Made by a program: the position numbers and the translations under genes | Part shown: piece by piece, positions 32,102 to 41,019 of the stretch | Numbering within the stretch: the stretch's first letter is position 1 | Layout of the letters: each line of letters begins with the position of its first letter | Notes under the pieces: generated by a model | Database searches by the model: none | The model's input: the letters and a program-made list of their open reading frames with translations, nothing else | What the model was told of the DNA's origin: nothing | Source: Caldifarciminota bacterium UBA1063 | GTDB taxonomy: Bacteria; Hydrothermota; Hydrothermia; UBA1063 | DNA length: 64,000 nt | Assembly (NCBI GenBank): GCA_002316275.1 | Contig: DCDE01000004.1 | Coordinates: 62,001-126,000, forward strand | Direction: 5' to 3'

Positions 32102-32130
32102 TTGAACGGATACACTCTACTCATTAAGAT
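32102..32130 (+). promoter_or_regulatory. Sigma70-type promoter of the HD-domain gene
   Basis: -35 TTGAAC (32102-32107), 17-bp spacer, -10 TAAGAT (32125-32130). The ATG at 32137 is 6 nt beyond the -10 box with no Shine-Dalgarno, so a leaderless mRNA is likely. A small CGTTC-TT-GAACG inverted repeat overlaps the -35 box. Confidence 0.65.
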
Positions 32131-32136
32131 TATGTT

Positions 32137-32706
32137 ATGTTGGATTTGTTTCGTTTTTTTGATAATGTATATAGGCTTAAGAGGACTCCAAGGGCAGGCT
32201 TTTGGTATTATGGTGTAAAAAGCCCTGAGACTGTTGCCGAGCATGTCTTCGGAGTTGCCATTTTGACGTATATTTTCGGGGAATATTTAAGGTCTGAGCT
32301 CAATTACACAATAAATGTGGAAAAGGCCTTAAAGATGGCTATTATCCACGAACTTGGGGAAGCTATGATTGGTGATATCCATCTTGAATCAAGAAATTAC
32401 ATCGGTAAATGCGTAGAAGATGGAGAAAGAAAAGCATTGGAGGAAATGGCAGCATATCTTCCCGATAATTTACAAACTGAAATAAAAGAACTTTACAATG
32501 AATTCGAGAAAGGAGAAACAATAGAAGCAACCCTTGTAAGATCGCTGGACAAAGTGGATCTCTTAATCCAGGCCCTGAACTATGAAAAGGCAGGATATCG
32601 AAATCTGGATAAGTTTTTTGATGAACAACAGAATTTCAAATATATTGAGCATATATCGGAGATCAGGGATTTTGTACAAGAACTAAAGAAAAGAAGGCCC
32701 ACATGA
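32137..32706 (+). CDS. HD-domain phosphohydrolase, YfbR/HDDC2-like
   Basis: 189 aa. The family includes 5'-deoxynucleotidases that dephosphorylate dNMPs in the cytoplasm. The metal-binding pattern is visible as His36 (AEHVFG), then His71-Glu72 (IIHELGEAMIGD) and a later Asp in RSLDKVDLL. The second pair is HE instead of the family-naming HD, with Glu75 and Asp80 nearby. Translation is coupled to rpe by a 4-bp overlap. Function as a nucleotidase is inferred by family only. Confidence 0.8.
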   Translation: MLDLFRFFDNVYRLKRTPRAGFWYYGVKSPETVAEHVFGVAILTYIFGEYLRSELNYTINVEKALKMAIIHELGEAMIGDIHLESRNYIGKCVEDGERKALEEMAAYLPDNLQTEIKELYNEFEKGETIEATLVRSLDKVDLLIQALNYEKAGYRNLDKFFDEQQNFKYIEHISEIRDFVQELKKRRPT

Positions 32707-33356
32707 AAGTATCACCATCAATTCTTGCCTGCGATTTTACAAAGCTAAAAGAAGAAATTATGAGTGTGAGTAATGCCGATTTTTTACACTTAGACGTGAT
32801 GGACGGTATATTTGTACCCAATATAACCTTCGGACCCGTCATCGTAGATTCCATAAACCGGCTCACGCAAATTCAATTGGAATCACACTTAATGATTATA
32901 GACGCTTACAAGTACGTGGATGCGTTTGCTGACGCAGGCTCTGATTTTATTGTCTTTCACGTAGAATCCCGCTCAGACATCATAAAAACCATTAAAAAGA
33001 TAAAAAGTAGAGGTATAAAGGCAGGATTAGCTTTGAACCCTGATACACCTTTACGTTCACTCTTACCATATTTTGAATCTATCGATCTTGTCCTTGTGAT
33101 GACCGTCAATCCGGGCTTTTACGGGCAGAAATTCATGCCGCAGGTCCTTCCAAAACTGGAAAAACTCAAAGAGATTAAGGAGACCAAGAAATATAATTTC
33201 CTTATAGAAGTCGACGGTGGAATCGATGCAGAAACGGCAAAACTTGTCGCTCCATACGTTGACATTATAGCATCCGGTGCATTTATTTTCTCCTCCCAAA
33301 ATAGAATAGATAGGATTGATTACTTGAAAAAACTATCTTCTAAAAGTATAATATAA
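32703..33356 (+). CDS. rpe: Ribulose-phosphate 3-epimerase
   Basis: 217 aa TIM-barrel enzyme interconverting ribulose 5-phosphate and xylulose 5-phosphate. Motifs are VSPSILACDFTKLKEE, the metal site HLDVMDGIFVPNITFGP, VLVMTVNPGFYGQKFMPQVL and EVDGGIDAETA. With rpiB 1.6 kb upstream it supplies the pentose phosphate branch. The promoter of rpsP lies in its last codons. Confidence 0.97.
   Translation: MKVSPSILACDFTKLKEEIMSVSNADFLHLDVMDGIFVPNITFGPVIVDSINRLTQIQLESHLMIIDAYKYVDAFADAGSDFIVFHVESRSDIIKTIKKIKSRGIKAGLALNPDTPLRSLLPYFESIDLVLVMTVNPGFYGQKFMPQVLPKLEKLKEIKETKKYNFLIEVDGGIDAETAKLVAPYVDIIASGAFIFSSQNRIDRIDYLKKLSSKSII
33324..33352 (+). promoter_or_regulatory. Sigma70-type promoter of the rpsP operon
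   Basis: -35 TTGAAA (33324-33329), 17-bp spacer, perfect -10 TATAAT (33347-33352), embedded in the 3' end of rpe. The rpsP GTG start is 23 nt further on, behind AGAGGAGG, so this transcript has a short normal leader. Confidence 0.75.
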
Positions 33357-33375
33357 CACAATGTGAGAGGAGGTT

Positions 33376-33630
33376 GTGGTGGTAAAGGTTAGACTACAGC
33401 GCGTAGGCAAGACGGGAAGGAGTCTTTACAGAATTGTTGTCCAGGAATCAAGAGTTCATAGAGACGGAAAAGTGATCGACGTGATTGGGAACTACGACCC
33501 AGTTAAAGACGTAACAAAAATAAATTGCGAACTCCTTGAAAAGTGGATTTCACAGGGGGCACAAATGACCCCCAGAGTCGCAAAACTCTATAAGTTTTAC
33601 AAAAAAACAGGTGAGAAAGGTGCACAATAA
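33376..33630 (+). CDS. rpsP: 30S ribosomal protein S16
   Basis: 84 aa, starting with GTG (MVVKVRLQRVGKTGRS). S16 stabilises the body of the small subunit during assembly. VIGNYDP is a conserved motif, and the ending KKTGEKGAQ is typical. GAGAGGAGG precedes the start; a second GTG one codon later is possible. First gene of rpsP-khpA-rimM-trmD-rplS. Confidence 0.97.
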   Translation: MVVKVRLQRVGKTGRSLYRIVVQESRVHRDGKVIDVIGNYDPVKDVTKINCELLEKWISQGAQMTPRVAKLYKFYKKTGEKGAQ

Positions 33631-33642
33631 GGAGGTATAAAG

Positions 33643-33882
33643 ATGGCTGACCTGAAAGAATTGCTCGAGTACATAGTAAAAGAACTGGTAGACAATCCAG
33701 AACAGGTATCGGTAAAAGAGATACCAGGCGAGAAGACTGTGATATTTGAACTGAGAGTAGGTTCTGGTGACCTTGGAAAGGTAATCGGCCGCGAAGGTAG
33801 AACTGCAAAAGCTGTCAGACAGCTAATCCAAGCTGCTGCCATGAGGAGAGGCAAAAGAGCGCACATCGAGATCCTTGAATAA
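33643..33882 (+). CDS. khpA: KH-domain RNA-binding protein KhpA
   Basis: 79 aa single KH domain with the GxxG loop in GKVIGREGRTAKAVRQL. In Firmicutes and others KhpA pairs with KhpB and binds many RNAs, affecting cell division and envelope growth. The position between rpsP and rimM is the standard one. A GGAGG is 8 bases before the ATG. The 3' end overlaps rimM by 8 bp. Confidence 0.94.
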   Translation: MADLKELLEYIVKELVDNPEQVSVKEIPGEKTVIFELRVGSGDLGKVIGREGRTAKAVRQLIQAAAMRRGKRAHIEILE

Positions 33883-34399
33883 GGAAAACCTAAGAGTAGT
33901 AGGAAGAATAACAAAAGCATTTGGAATTCGGGGTGAACTAAAAGTTCACCCCGAATTTGTTTTTGAGGACTTCGCGAAGTTCTCACAGTTTATCGTAATA
34001 ACTCCTCATGCTGGGCTAAAGATTTTAGCACCTTCAGAAATCAGGAGTGGACCAGGCAAATCCATTATAATGAAATTTGATGGTATCGAAACTCGTGAAC
34101 TGGCAGAAAAACTGAGTGGGCTTGACCTTATGGTCCATTCTGAAGAACTCCCCGAAACTGCCAAAGACGAGTACTATATTGAAGACCTTAAAGGATGCAA
34201 AGTATTTTGTTCTAAGGAAGAGATAGGCGAAGTCACTGACTTCCTTTTCCAAGGTCTTCAAGGAAGCCTAATTGTTAAAACAATTGACCATAAAGAGGTT
34301 CTTATCCCCTTTGTTAAAAGGTATATAAAAAGTTTAGACATCTCCGCAAAGCAGATAACAATATGCGATTTCGATGAACTAAAGGAAATAAACCCATGA
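33875..34399 (+). CDS. rimM: 16S rRNA processing/assembly factor RimM
   Basis: 174 aa. RimM binds S19 and helps assemble the 30S head. Contains VVGRITKAFGIRGELKVHP, the N-terminal signature, and the PRC-barrel part with EYYIEDLKGCKVF. The only usable start in this frame is TTG at 33875, inside khpA, so translation is probably coupled to khpA. ATGA overlap with trmD. Confidence 0.94.
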   Translation: MNKENLRVVGRITKAFGIRGELKVHPEFVFEDFAKFSQFIVITPHAGLKILAPSEIRSGPGKSIIMKFDGIETRELAEKLSGLDLMVHSEELPETAKDEYYIEDLKGCKVFCSKEEIGEVTDFLFQGLQGSLIVKTIDHKEVLIPFVKRYIKSLDISAKQITICDFDELKEINP

Positions 34400-35118
34400 A
34401 GTTTAACATTATTACCCTATTTCCAGAAATTATCACTCCTTATATGAAAATTGGACCAGTTAAGAAAGCAATAGAGCTCGGAAAACTTGAAATTATAACA
34501 TATAATCCAAGAGATTATGCTCCTTCGCCTAAAGAAGTGGATGACTACCCTTTCGGAGGGTTTACTGGTATGATTCTCAAGATCGAGCCCCTGTATGACA
34601 TTCTGAGTATCATCAAAGACCCAGGATTCGTTGTTCTGCCTTCTCCACAAGGTAAAATACTTGACCAACGCGTTATTGAAACTATATCTGAGAAAGAAAG
34701 TGTGACAGTGATATGTGGGAGGTACAAGGGCGTGGACGAAAGGATAACAAAGTATGTAGACCTCGAATTATCCTGCGGCGATTATATACTTTCTGGAGGA
34801 GAGATACTGGCTTTGATTCTAATTGATGCCGTTTCCAGACTTCAAGAAGGTGCGCTTGGAAATTTGAACTCCTGTTTGACCGATTCTATAGTATCCAGTA
34901 TACTTGATATACCTTATTATGCCCACCCAAGAGAATTTCGGGGTGAGAAGGTACCGGAGGTTTTGATCTCCGGTGACCATGGAAAAGTAGAAGCGTGGGC
35001 GAGGAAAGAGGCACTTAGAAGGACAATACTAAAGAGGCCGGAACTCTTATACGGAGCGAAGCTTTTGCGTGATGATGCGAAAATTTTAAAAGAATTAGAG
35101 GAGGAGGTAAAGGAATGA
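34396..35118 (+). CDS. trmD: tRNA (guanine37-N1)-methyltransferase
   Basis: 240 aa. Makes m1G37 in tRNAs reading CNN codons, preventing frameshifts. The trefoil-knot SAM site is seen as [29 protein letters not shown] and [20 protein letters not shown] (split). [15 protein letters not shown] is the N-terminus. It overlaps rplS by 4 bp. Catalytic Asp and Arg regions look intact. Confidence 0.97.
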   Translation: MKFNIITLFPEIITPYMKIGPVKKAIELGKLEIITYNPRDYAPSPKEVDDYPFGGFTGMILKIEPLYDILSIIKDPGFVVLPSPQGKILDQRVIETISEKESVTVICGRYKGVDERITKYVDLELSCGDYILSGGEILALILIDAVSRLQEGALGNLNSCLTDSIVSSILDIPYYAHPREFRGEKVPEVLISGDHGKVEAWARKEALRRTILKRPELLYGAKLLRDDAKILKELEEEVKE

Positions 35119-35486
35119 CTGTTCTTAGGGAAATCGAGAAAGAATTTATGAGGAGCGACATTCCCGATTTTGGTCCTGGAGATACTGTAAGGGTTTATGT
35201 GAGGATAAAAGAGCTCAAAGAGGACCCTAAGTCGAAGAAGTTGGTCGAGAAAATTAGAATTCAGCCTTTTGAAGGAGTAGTCATCCGGAGGAAGGGCGGA
35301 GGCCTTTCGGAAACCTTTACTGTTAGAAAGGTCACACAAGGAGTCGGAATTGAAAAAGTATTCCCTGTCCACTCACCCGTAATCGAAAAAGTTGAAGTAC
35401 TCAGAAGGGGCAAGGTGAGAAGGGCAAGGATCTACTATCTGAGAGAGAGAAAAGGAAAGAAAGCCAGAATCCGTGAAAAGATTTAG
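35115..35486 (+). CDS. rplS: 50S ribosomal protein L19
   Basis: 123 aa. L19 lies at the subunit interface. [38 protein letters not shown] and [19 protein letters not shown] are the conserved blocks. Last conserved member of the rpsP operon; its 3' end overlaps the DUF192 gene by 14 bp. Confidence 0.98.
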   Translation: MTVLREIEKEFMRSDIPDFGPGDTVRVYVRIKELKEDPKSKKLVEKIRIQPFEGVVIRRKGGGLSETFTVRKVTQGVGIEKVFPVHSPVIEKVEVLRRGKVRRARIYYLRERKGKKARIREKI

Positions 35487-35913
35487 TTTTTTTCTTGTGC
35501 TTCTGACTCTCTCATGTTCTAAACGAGAAGTAAAGTTAAAGGATCCTTCACTAAAGCTGCTCCATATTAATGGTGTAGAACTATATGTAAACCTATCTAC
35601 TTCACCTGCAGAATGGGAAAAGGGATTGACGTTTACTGAGTCTCTTCCCGATACTGAAGGAATGCTTTTTGTCTTTCCAGAATCCCGAAACCTTTCTTTC
35701 TGGATGAAGAATACATCAATAGATCTCTCAATCGCTTTCCTGGACTCGAACGGCGTCATTATCGAGATCTATGACTTGAAACCTTACGATGAAACCCCGA
35801 TAGTATCTAAACACCCTGTAAAGTATGCACTTGAGGTAAATAAAGGATGGTTTGAAAGAAACAACGTAACTCTATTCGATACAGCTCAATTCCCGTGGGA
35901 GATTACAAAGTAA
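35473..35913 (+). CDS. DUF192-family lipoprotein
   Basis: 146 aa, GTG start inside rplS. The N-terminus [15 protein letters not shown] is a short lipoprotein signal with Cys15 in a lipobox, so the protein should be a membrane-anchored periplasmic lipoprotein. The rest is the DUF192 fold, with [22 protein letters not shown] and [18 protein letters not shown] as family blocks. DUF192 proteins have no firmly assigned function. The 149-bp gap that follows, between convergent genes, shows no gene and only a weak hairpin. Confidence 0.85.
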   Translation: MKRFSFFLVLLTLSCSKREVKLKDPSLKLLHINGVELYVNLSTSPAEWEKGLTFTESLPDTEGMLFVFPESRNLSFWMKNTSIDLSIAFLDSNGVIIEIYDLKPYDETPIVSKHPVKYALEVNKGWFERNNVTLFDTAQFPWEITK

Positions 35914-36036
35914 AGTTTCTCGCCTACTGCTGAAGACCCATCGTTTCTACTATTATATTAGATACTACCAACTTAAATTGATATGTTACTGTACTTATTT
36001 TGCGCATCTGGACTAGATTACCTTGCAGCTAAGCCG

Positions 36037-36062
36037 TAAAACAGTGAGGATATTTCCCTGTT
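36037..36062 (-). terminator. Weak possible terminator after lemA
   Basis: On the minus strand just past the lemA stop, ACAG-GGA-AATA-TCC pairs with a bulged CTGT followed by TTTTA. The stem is short and interrupted, so this is only a candidate. No better rho-independent terminator is visible in 35914-36062 on either strand. Confidence 0.25.
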
Positions 36063-36617
36063 CTAAAAATGTACTCTGGGCGCTTCCCTTTCAGTAGGTT
36101 CCCCAATCTCAAAGAAAGGTTCAGGCTTAAACCCGAACATTGAAGCAACAGCATTAGATGGAAAGACGGTTATTCTCGTATTGTAGTCTCTAACCACAGC
36201 GTTGTAATATCTTCTGGCATTCTGAATAGCCTCTTCAATGTTTGATAATTGCTGTTGAAGCATTATGAAGTTTTCATTGGCTTTTAACTCCGGGTAATTC
36301 TCAACCACTGCAAAGAGCTGCCTCAAAGCCTGAGTTAACGCGCCCTCCGATTTTATCTTGTCATCCGGTCCAGTCGCCTGGACGGCCATCTGTCTTGCTT
36401 TTACAACATTCTCAAGAGTTGTCTTTTCGTGAGCAGCATAACCTTTAACAGTTTCCACAAGGTTTGGAACGAGATCGTGCCTCTTTTTAAGCTGAACATC
36501 AATATCTGCGAAGGCATTCTTTACGAGGACTTTGAGTTTAACCAGTCCATTGTAAATGGAAACAAAGCTCACAAGTAAAATAACAACAATTATAAGAACA
36601 ATCAGAAGTCCGCTCAT
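36063..36617 (-). CDS. LemA family protein
   Basis: 184 aa. One N-terminal membrane helix (about residues 4-23) is followed by a helical cytoplasmic or periplasmic domain. Family blocks are LVKNAFADIDVQLKKRHDLVPNLV (split here), ENYPELKANENF, and RRYYNAVVRDYNTR, ending in PSNAVASMFGFKPEPFFE. LemA proteins are widespread with unclear function. It is the last gene of the pilus-like operon, overlapping the preceding small gene by 4 bp, which is an unusual setting for LemA. Confidence 0.92.
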   Translation of the reverse strand: MSGLLIVLIIVVILLVSFVSIYNGLVKLKVLVKNAFADIDVQLKKRHDLVPNLVETVKGYAAHEKTTLENVVKARQMAVQATGPDDKIKSEGALTQALRQLFAVVENYPELKANENFIMLQQQLSNIEEAIQNARRYYNAVVRDYNTRITVFPSNAVASMFGFKPEPFFEIGEPTEREAPRVHF

Positions 36618-36970
36618 TTAAAGAGCCCTTTCTTAAAATACACCGCTTCATCGAGATTTGTGGAACAGAAAATTCCAATCTTTTGCTTTTCCCTCACCTC
36701 ACAACGTATATAGATATCAGACCCATAAGGAGGCAGGTCCTTGAAATTGAATACCTTTTTGTCCACTTTTATCCCCCTTTCGTTAATGTATACGTAGTTA
36801 GAATCATTTGAAACACCCATGTACATTCCAGATACCGTGTTGTCAAGCGCCTCAACCTCCTCCTGTGTCAGCACATCTTTTTGAAGCACCTTAGGTAGGC
36901 TTACACTCTGGGTAACATTAATACTACCTGCCTGGGCAACAACAAAAAAAACAAATATAAACGTCTTCAT
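36614..36970 (-). CDS. Small secreted protein of unknown function
   Basis: 118 aa from the ATG at 36970, which has GGGAGG seven bases upstream; a GTG one codon earlier is less likely. The N-terminus MKTFIFVFFVVAQA is a signal peptide with an AQA cleavage site. The mature part is about 100 aa with two cysteines near the end (IRCEV and IFCST) that could form a disulfide. I do not recognise a family. Its place between the PilY1-like gene and lemA suggests a role with the pilus-like system. Confidence 0.75.
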   Translation of the reverse strand: MKTFIFVFFVVAQAGSINVTQSVSLPKVLQKDVLTQEEVEALDNTVSGMYMGVSNDSNYVYINERGIKVDKKVFNFKDLPPYGSDIYIRCEVREKQKIGIFCSTNLDEAVYFKKGLFK

Positions 36971-36982
36971 CACTAAACCTCC

Positions 36983-39900
36983 CTAAAAGTTTGTAGGTCT
37001 CCAGATCCTTGCACCACTCTTGGGACTGAATGGCAATTCCGTCTGAACCTGAACAATTTCCCCTGTCGCAGTCTGAACGAAAGCAGTAGCCTCCTCACGA
37101 GCCCCTATCTGAACAGCAGGTGAGGCTGGCATACCCTCAACCTGAACCTTCGTAATTGCATACTGCTGTAGGTCTAAACCAAGAGGAGCATTAGCTGCGG
37201 CTGTTCCAGTTTTATAGAATAGAACATACAGCCATCCATCTCCACCAAATCCACAAGGATCGTTATTAACTTTATAGGTTGTAAAGAATACTGCTCCCCC
37301 CAAAACCAGTGGGAAGTTGATGGACTTTTCCCCCGCAGATAACTGTACGTACCACCCCTTATATTTCCTGTTAACCGAGTCTATAAAAGCAGGAAAAGAA
37401 AGGTTACCCATCCCTGGAATATTCTCTACAGTAGCCTCTCCAGTGGTAGTATCAGCTTTCACCCTTATACCCGTTGCATTCAAAAGATCACTCAGAGTGT
37501 GACTCGGTTGGGGAGGGGTTCCTGTGGTATAATTCCAGTAATTATCCTTAAAGCCTATAAAATAATGATTTAAATTATCTACTTCATCCTCATCGGTAAA
37601 GTACTTACCACTGCCAAAGAATACCCACAGATTCCCATATTCATCCATAGAAACAGCAGCACCTGAAGTCAGAGGCCTGTCTATGTTCATAGCCATAGAG
37701 AGCCTCCACTCTTGTGGATTTATTTTATTACCCGTTACGATTCTATAAAGGGCACCTTTATCAGACGTAGTGTTCCCGCTCTTTACAATGTAAGTAGTAG
37801 GGAGATATATCACATCGCAGCTGTAATCTAACATAACATCTACTGAAACGGGATTGCCACAGAAGGCACCGGTAGTCTGCTGATTTACAAAGGGAATCTG
37901 GATTTTTCTAAGAAGTTGACCAGTTGCTAAGTCCAGAACATAAAAATAGGCATTCTGGGTCGACGTGCTTCCCAACGGAGTACTGGTGGTACCACTGCCA
38001 AAAACCACAAACCACTTTTCCTCGCCACCCTCCACAACTTTCAACACCGATGGATACGATATCGTATATCCAAGGTTAGGATCTGTAAATTCCCAGAGAA
38101 CCCTTGGGTTATCTGGATTAGAGACATCAATCATAAAGTATGCAGATTTATACGTTCCACTCGATATAGTGATCGGTGTGCCACCAAATCTCATACCAAC
38201 GATAGCAACAGTACCCCAACCTTCAGGGTGGTCTCCATCATCCGGGAATATTTTCGCATCAGTTACTTTCGGCTTCAAATCAACATAGTAGACATGGCAA
38301 TATTCTGGATCCTTAAGCCATTTCAGATGAGGTATAAGGTTCATTGGGATAATTGCCCACAGCTCTTCACCAAGATTCTTCCCGAGCCCATCAACAGTCC
38401 TACTTGCCGAATCAAAAACACCTGCATTAAAAGCATGGAGCATTCCATCATTGGCTCCCACGAGAACGATGTTACGCCTATCCTTTTTTTCGTAATAGAA
38501 TTCTCTGTAAGATACGTCATCGTAAATAAGATCGTATCGTTCCGTCGGTTTCCCTACAAAAGATGGGGTAGAATAGACAATATCTCCTAATTTCCACACC
38601 TTGTTAGGTTCATAGGTTCTCGAACGCCAGTTGGGGTCATTATAGTCTACTCCCCTCACATAGTTGATCAAGGAATCTTTAAAGACACTCGAACCATCCA
38701 TATAATTTTCAAAAGCAGCTCTGTTTGATACGGTAAAATTCTCAAGGGCAAAGGTAGAATTATTCTTTACAATTGCCTTTATATTCCTTTGACTAGCACT
38801 CATATTAAGCAACCTTGTCCCTGCATTCCATAGGAAATGCACGTCCCACAGCGGCAGTTCATCATACTTATAGATAGGTACATCGTTACTATCTACAACC
38901 CACCTTTCGGCTTTCGTTTCGGAACCTTCAACCCGGTATTTGATAGCATAATCATCGATTGTGAGACTCCTATCTCCATCGCTATCCTCTCTCACATTAC
39001 CATTTTTATCAACGAAATTTGCCCCCACCTGCCCTATCCAGTTTATAGTTCCATACTCAGTAGTGTATGTTGGCTGAAAAAACGCCTGGATGATGGTCCC
39101 CTCGCCTTTTTGCGTCTGACTAATTACCGACACCGATGTTGCTGAGCTCACCCTCGCCATTATATCAAGGATAGCCTGCTCAATAGCTCTCTCAATTTCC
39201 CATCCTTCTTCTGCTTCATAATACGTATCAGGAACCCCATCTCCATTCCTATCCCACTCTCTTTGTAGATCCGGCCTTTTGTTTCCATTATAGTCAATGA
39301 ATCCACCATCCTTACATGCTTCACTGAGAAGGCTGTGTCCACGTCCAAAAACGTATATACCATAAAGGGTCAATTCCTGCATCCCGGCGCGGTCCTCCGG
39401 ACGAAGGTCATTGGTGTGCATCCAGAGGGCTACATCATCAAGATAATGACTGTTATATGGATCAATGCCATAGTCAATATAAGAAGGCTCTTTACCATCA
39501 CCATCATAGTCCCCAATATATGTTTTAAGTATTAGATCCCTGTCCCTCGTTGACTCTCCATCGGTTAGAAGCAATACAAAGGATTTTCTGCACCAGTACG
39601 CGGCATCTTCCATAGGGTCCCACTGCGGACCTATTTTAAAATCATTTTTGTCGAAAAGAGGCGGTTCTTGCATGAAATACCTGCTACTCTCGAGAAGACA
39701 TTCCGCCAGTGGAGTCCAGGTCTCTCCTTTAGTCAGCTGTATTTTATTAACGAAATCAGTCATAGAGGAATTACCTTGATAATAGTTGACAACGCTTCCT
39801 GCATCGTTGTCACTACCATCATAAGTGTTCCATCCACTACTGTTCATCTCCAAGCCATTACCTCTATTGTTGAATTGTATTAACCAGAAGCGGGGTGCAT

Positions 39901-40552
39901 CATCGTCCCATTGACCATCCGCATCTTTGTCTGCGAGCCTTTGAATAACACCACGGGAAAAAGTGGAGTCAATAGAAACATTATTTTTAGCGTTATTAAG
40001 AACAATGTCCCACGAACCCCACACTTTCTTTACTATTGTAATTGCGTTTACCTGCCCCACTGTGCCCGAAACATAAAACCGATATTGAGAACCGCCAAAC
40101 GTGGCATACTTAGTCCAACTTCCCCTCGACTCGCATACCAATGTGTGAGCAAAACCACGAGTGCTTCTCGCTGTTGCATTTCCACCGACCAGCACCTTCT
40201 TTAATACACTCATCCTGGACATGATAGCCCAGTTGAGAACATTCCCTGACCAGCGGTTGGAATAGTTGGGAGGATTGGGCGTTGGCTCCCATATATTATT
40301 ACCGTATTCATACGTTAAATTAGGATCAAAATATCCATAATAACTTCTTGAGGAATCGTACTGGTCATAGGTATTACCTGCCCAGTTCCAGTACGCCTGA
40401 TCTTCCATAGAACCCGAGTTATCCATCAATATAAAAATATTGGGAATGACTTTCTGCGCAAGGAAAGGAGGAACATTGCATGGCGCGGACTCTTGAGCCC
40501 ATAGCCATGATACACTAAATAACATTAATAAAAAAATCTTTTTATTTAACAT
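36983..40552 (-). CDS. PilY1-like pilus tip/adhesin protein with vWA domain
   Basis: 1189 aa from the ATG at 40552, five bases after GGGGG (a GTG one codon earlier is possible). A signal peptide ends near WLWAQ. A von Willebrand A domain follows, with the MIDAS motif DNSGSM near residue 44 and LLTDGES further on. Several acidic loops resemble calcium sites (DKDADGQWDDD, DRNGDGVPDTY, DSDGDRSLTIDD). The C-terminal half is a PilY1 beta-propeller with NDGMLHAFNAG. PilY1 proteins act in pilus biogenesis, adhesion and surface sensing. Immediately follows the PilX-like gene. Confidence 0.9.
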   Translation of the reverse strand: MLNKKIFLLMLFSVSWLWAQESAPCNVPPFLAQKVIPNIFILMDNSGSMEDQAYWNWAGNTYDQYDSSRSYYGYFDPNLTYEYGNNIWEPTPNPPNYSNRWSGNVLNWAIMSRMSVLKKVLVGGNATARSTRGFAHTLVCESRGSWTKYATFGGSQYRFYVSGTVGQVNAITIVKKVWGSWDIVLNNAKNNVSIDSTFSRGVIQRLADKDADGQWDDDAPRFWLIQFNNRGNGLEMNSSGWNTYDGSDNDAGSVVNYYQGNSSMTDFVNKIQLTKGETWTPLAECLLESSRYFMQEPPLFDKNDFKIGPQWDPMEDAAYWCRKSFVLLLTDGESTRDRDLILKTYIGDYDGDGKEPSYIDYGIDPYNSHYLDDVALWMHTNDLRPEDRAGMQELTLYGIYVFGRGHSLLSEACKDGGFIDYNGNKRPDLQREWDRNGDGVPDTYYEAEEGWEIERAIEQAILDIMARVSSATSVSVISQTQKGEGTIIQAFFQPTYTTEYGTINWIGQVGANFVDKNGNVREDSDGDRSLTIDDYAIKYRVEGSETKAERWVVDSNDVPIYKYDELPLWDVHFLWNAGTRLLNMSASQRNIKAIVKNNSTFALENFTVSNRAAFENYMDGSSVFKDSLINYVRGVDYNDPNWRSRTYEPNKVWKLGDIVYSTPSFVGKPTERYDLIYDDVSYREFYYEKKDRRNIVLVGANDGMLHAFNAGVFDSASRTVDGLGKNLGEELWAIIPMNLIPHLKWLKDPEYCHVYYVDLKPKVTDAKIFPDDGDHPEGWGTVAIVGMRFGGTPITISSGTYKSAYFMIDVSNPDNPRVLWEFTDPNLGYTISYPSVLKVVEGGEEKWFVVFGSGTTSTPLGSTSTQNAYFYVLDLATGQLLRKIQIPFVNQQTTGAFCGNPVSVDVMLDYSCDVIYLPTTYIVKSGNTTSDKGALYRIVTGNKINPQEWRLSMAMNIDRPLTSGAAVSMDEYGNLWVFFGSGKYFTDEDEVDNLNHYFIGFKDNYWNYTTGTPPQPSHTLSDLLNATGIRVKADTTTGEATVENIPGMGNLSFPAFIDSVNRKYKGWYVQLSAGEKSINFPLVLGGAVFFTTYKVNNDPCGFGGDGWLYVLFYKTGTAAANAPLGLDLQQYAITKVQVEGMPASPAVQIGAREEATAFVQTATGEIVQVQTELPFSPKSGARIWRPTNF

Positions 40553-40569
40553 CACCTACCCCCTTCTTT

Positions 40570-41019
40570 TCACTGTGCTATAACTCCAAGAACTCTCCTA
40601 TATAAGACCTCCAGTTCGATTCTATCCTCAGGTCCTCCCTCGGCTCTGGAAAGGATTCCGTAGAAGAGGGCGGCACCTCCACCCCCAACACCTCTACCCA
40701 GCCCTTCATAGGCTGCAGCAAACTCGAGAGAACCACCTTTCTCCGTAATTGCAAATAGTCTTTGAGGTCTCGAAGACACTTCCTTACCGCCAATTACCTG
40801 ATTAATTACATTCATTGCCCTGCCTTCATTCTCAGCAGCCCAGATCTCATTGACACCAAGTTCAACACCACCCTCAGCAGCCTCAAAGGTAGATAGGGCT
40901 CTTCTCGAAATCCCAGTAATTCGTAAGCCTCTCTGTACTAAAAAGGCAGTCAAACCCCCAATTACAAGTAGAAAGGCAGTAACAAGTATTACAGTTACTA
41001 AAGCCACACCTTTCTTCAT
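40570..41019 (-). CDS. PilX-like minor pilin
   Basis: 149 aa. The type III/IV-type leader MKKG is followed by VALVTVILVTAFLLVI, as in PilX N-termini, with no Glu at position 5 after the cleavage site. A short globular domain follows, with a glycine run (GRGVGGGGAA). PilX-type minor pilins prime pilus assembly together with PilV, PilW and PilY1. It overlaps pilW by 4 bp and precedes the PilY1-like gene, the usual fimT-pilV-pilW-pilX-pilY1 order. Confidence 0.82.
   Translation of the reverse strand: MKKGVALVTVILVTAFLLVIGGLTAFLVQRGLRITGISRRALSTFEAAEGGVELGVNEIWAAENEGRAMNVINQVIGGKEVSSRPQRLFAITEKGGSLEFAAAYEGLGRGVGGGGAALFYGILSRAEGGPEDRIELEVLYRRVLGVIAQ

Noticed and set aside
32096..32108. CGTTC/GAACG inverted repeat after the GT4 gene as terminator
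   Set aside because: The loop is only 2 nt, no T-run follows, and it overlaps the -35 box of the next promoter.
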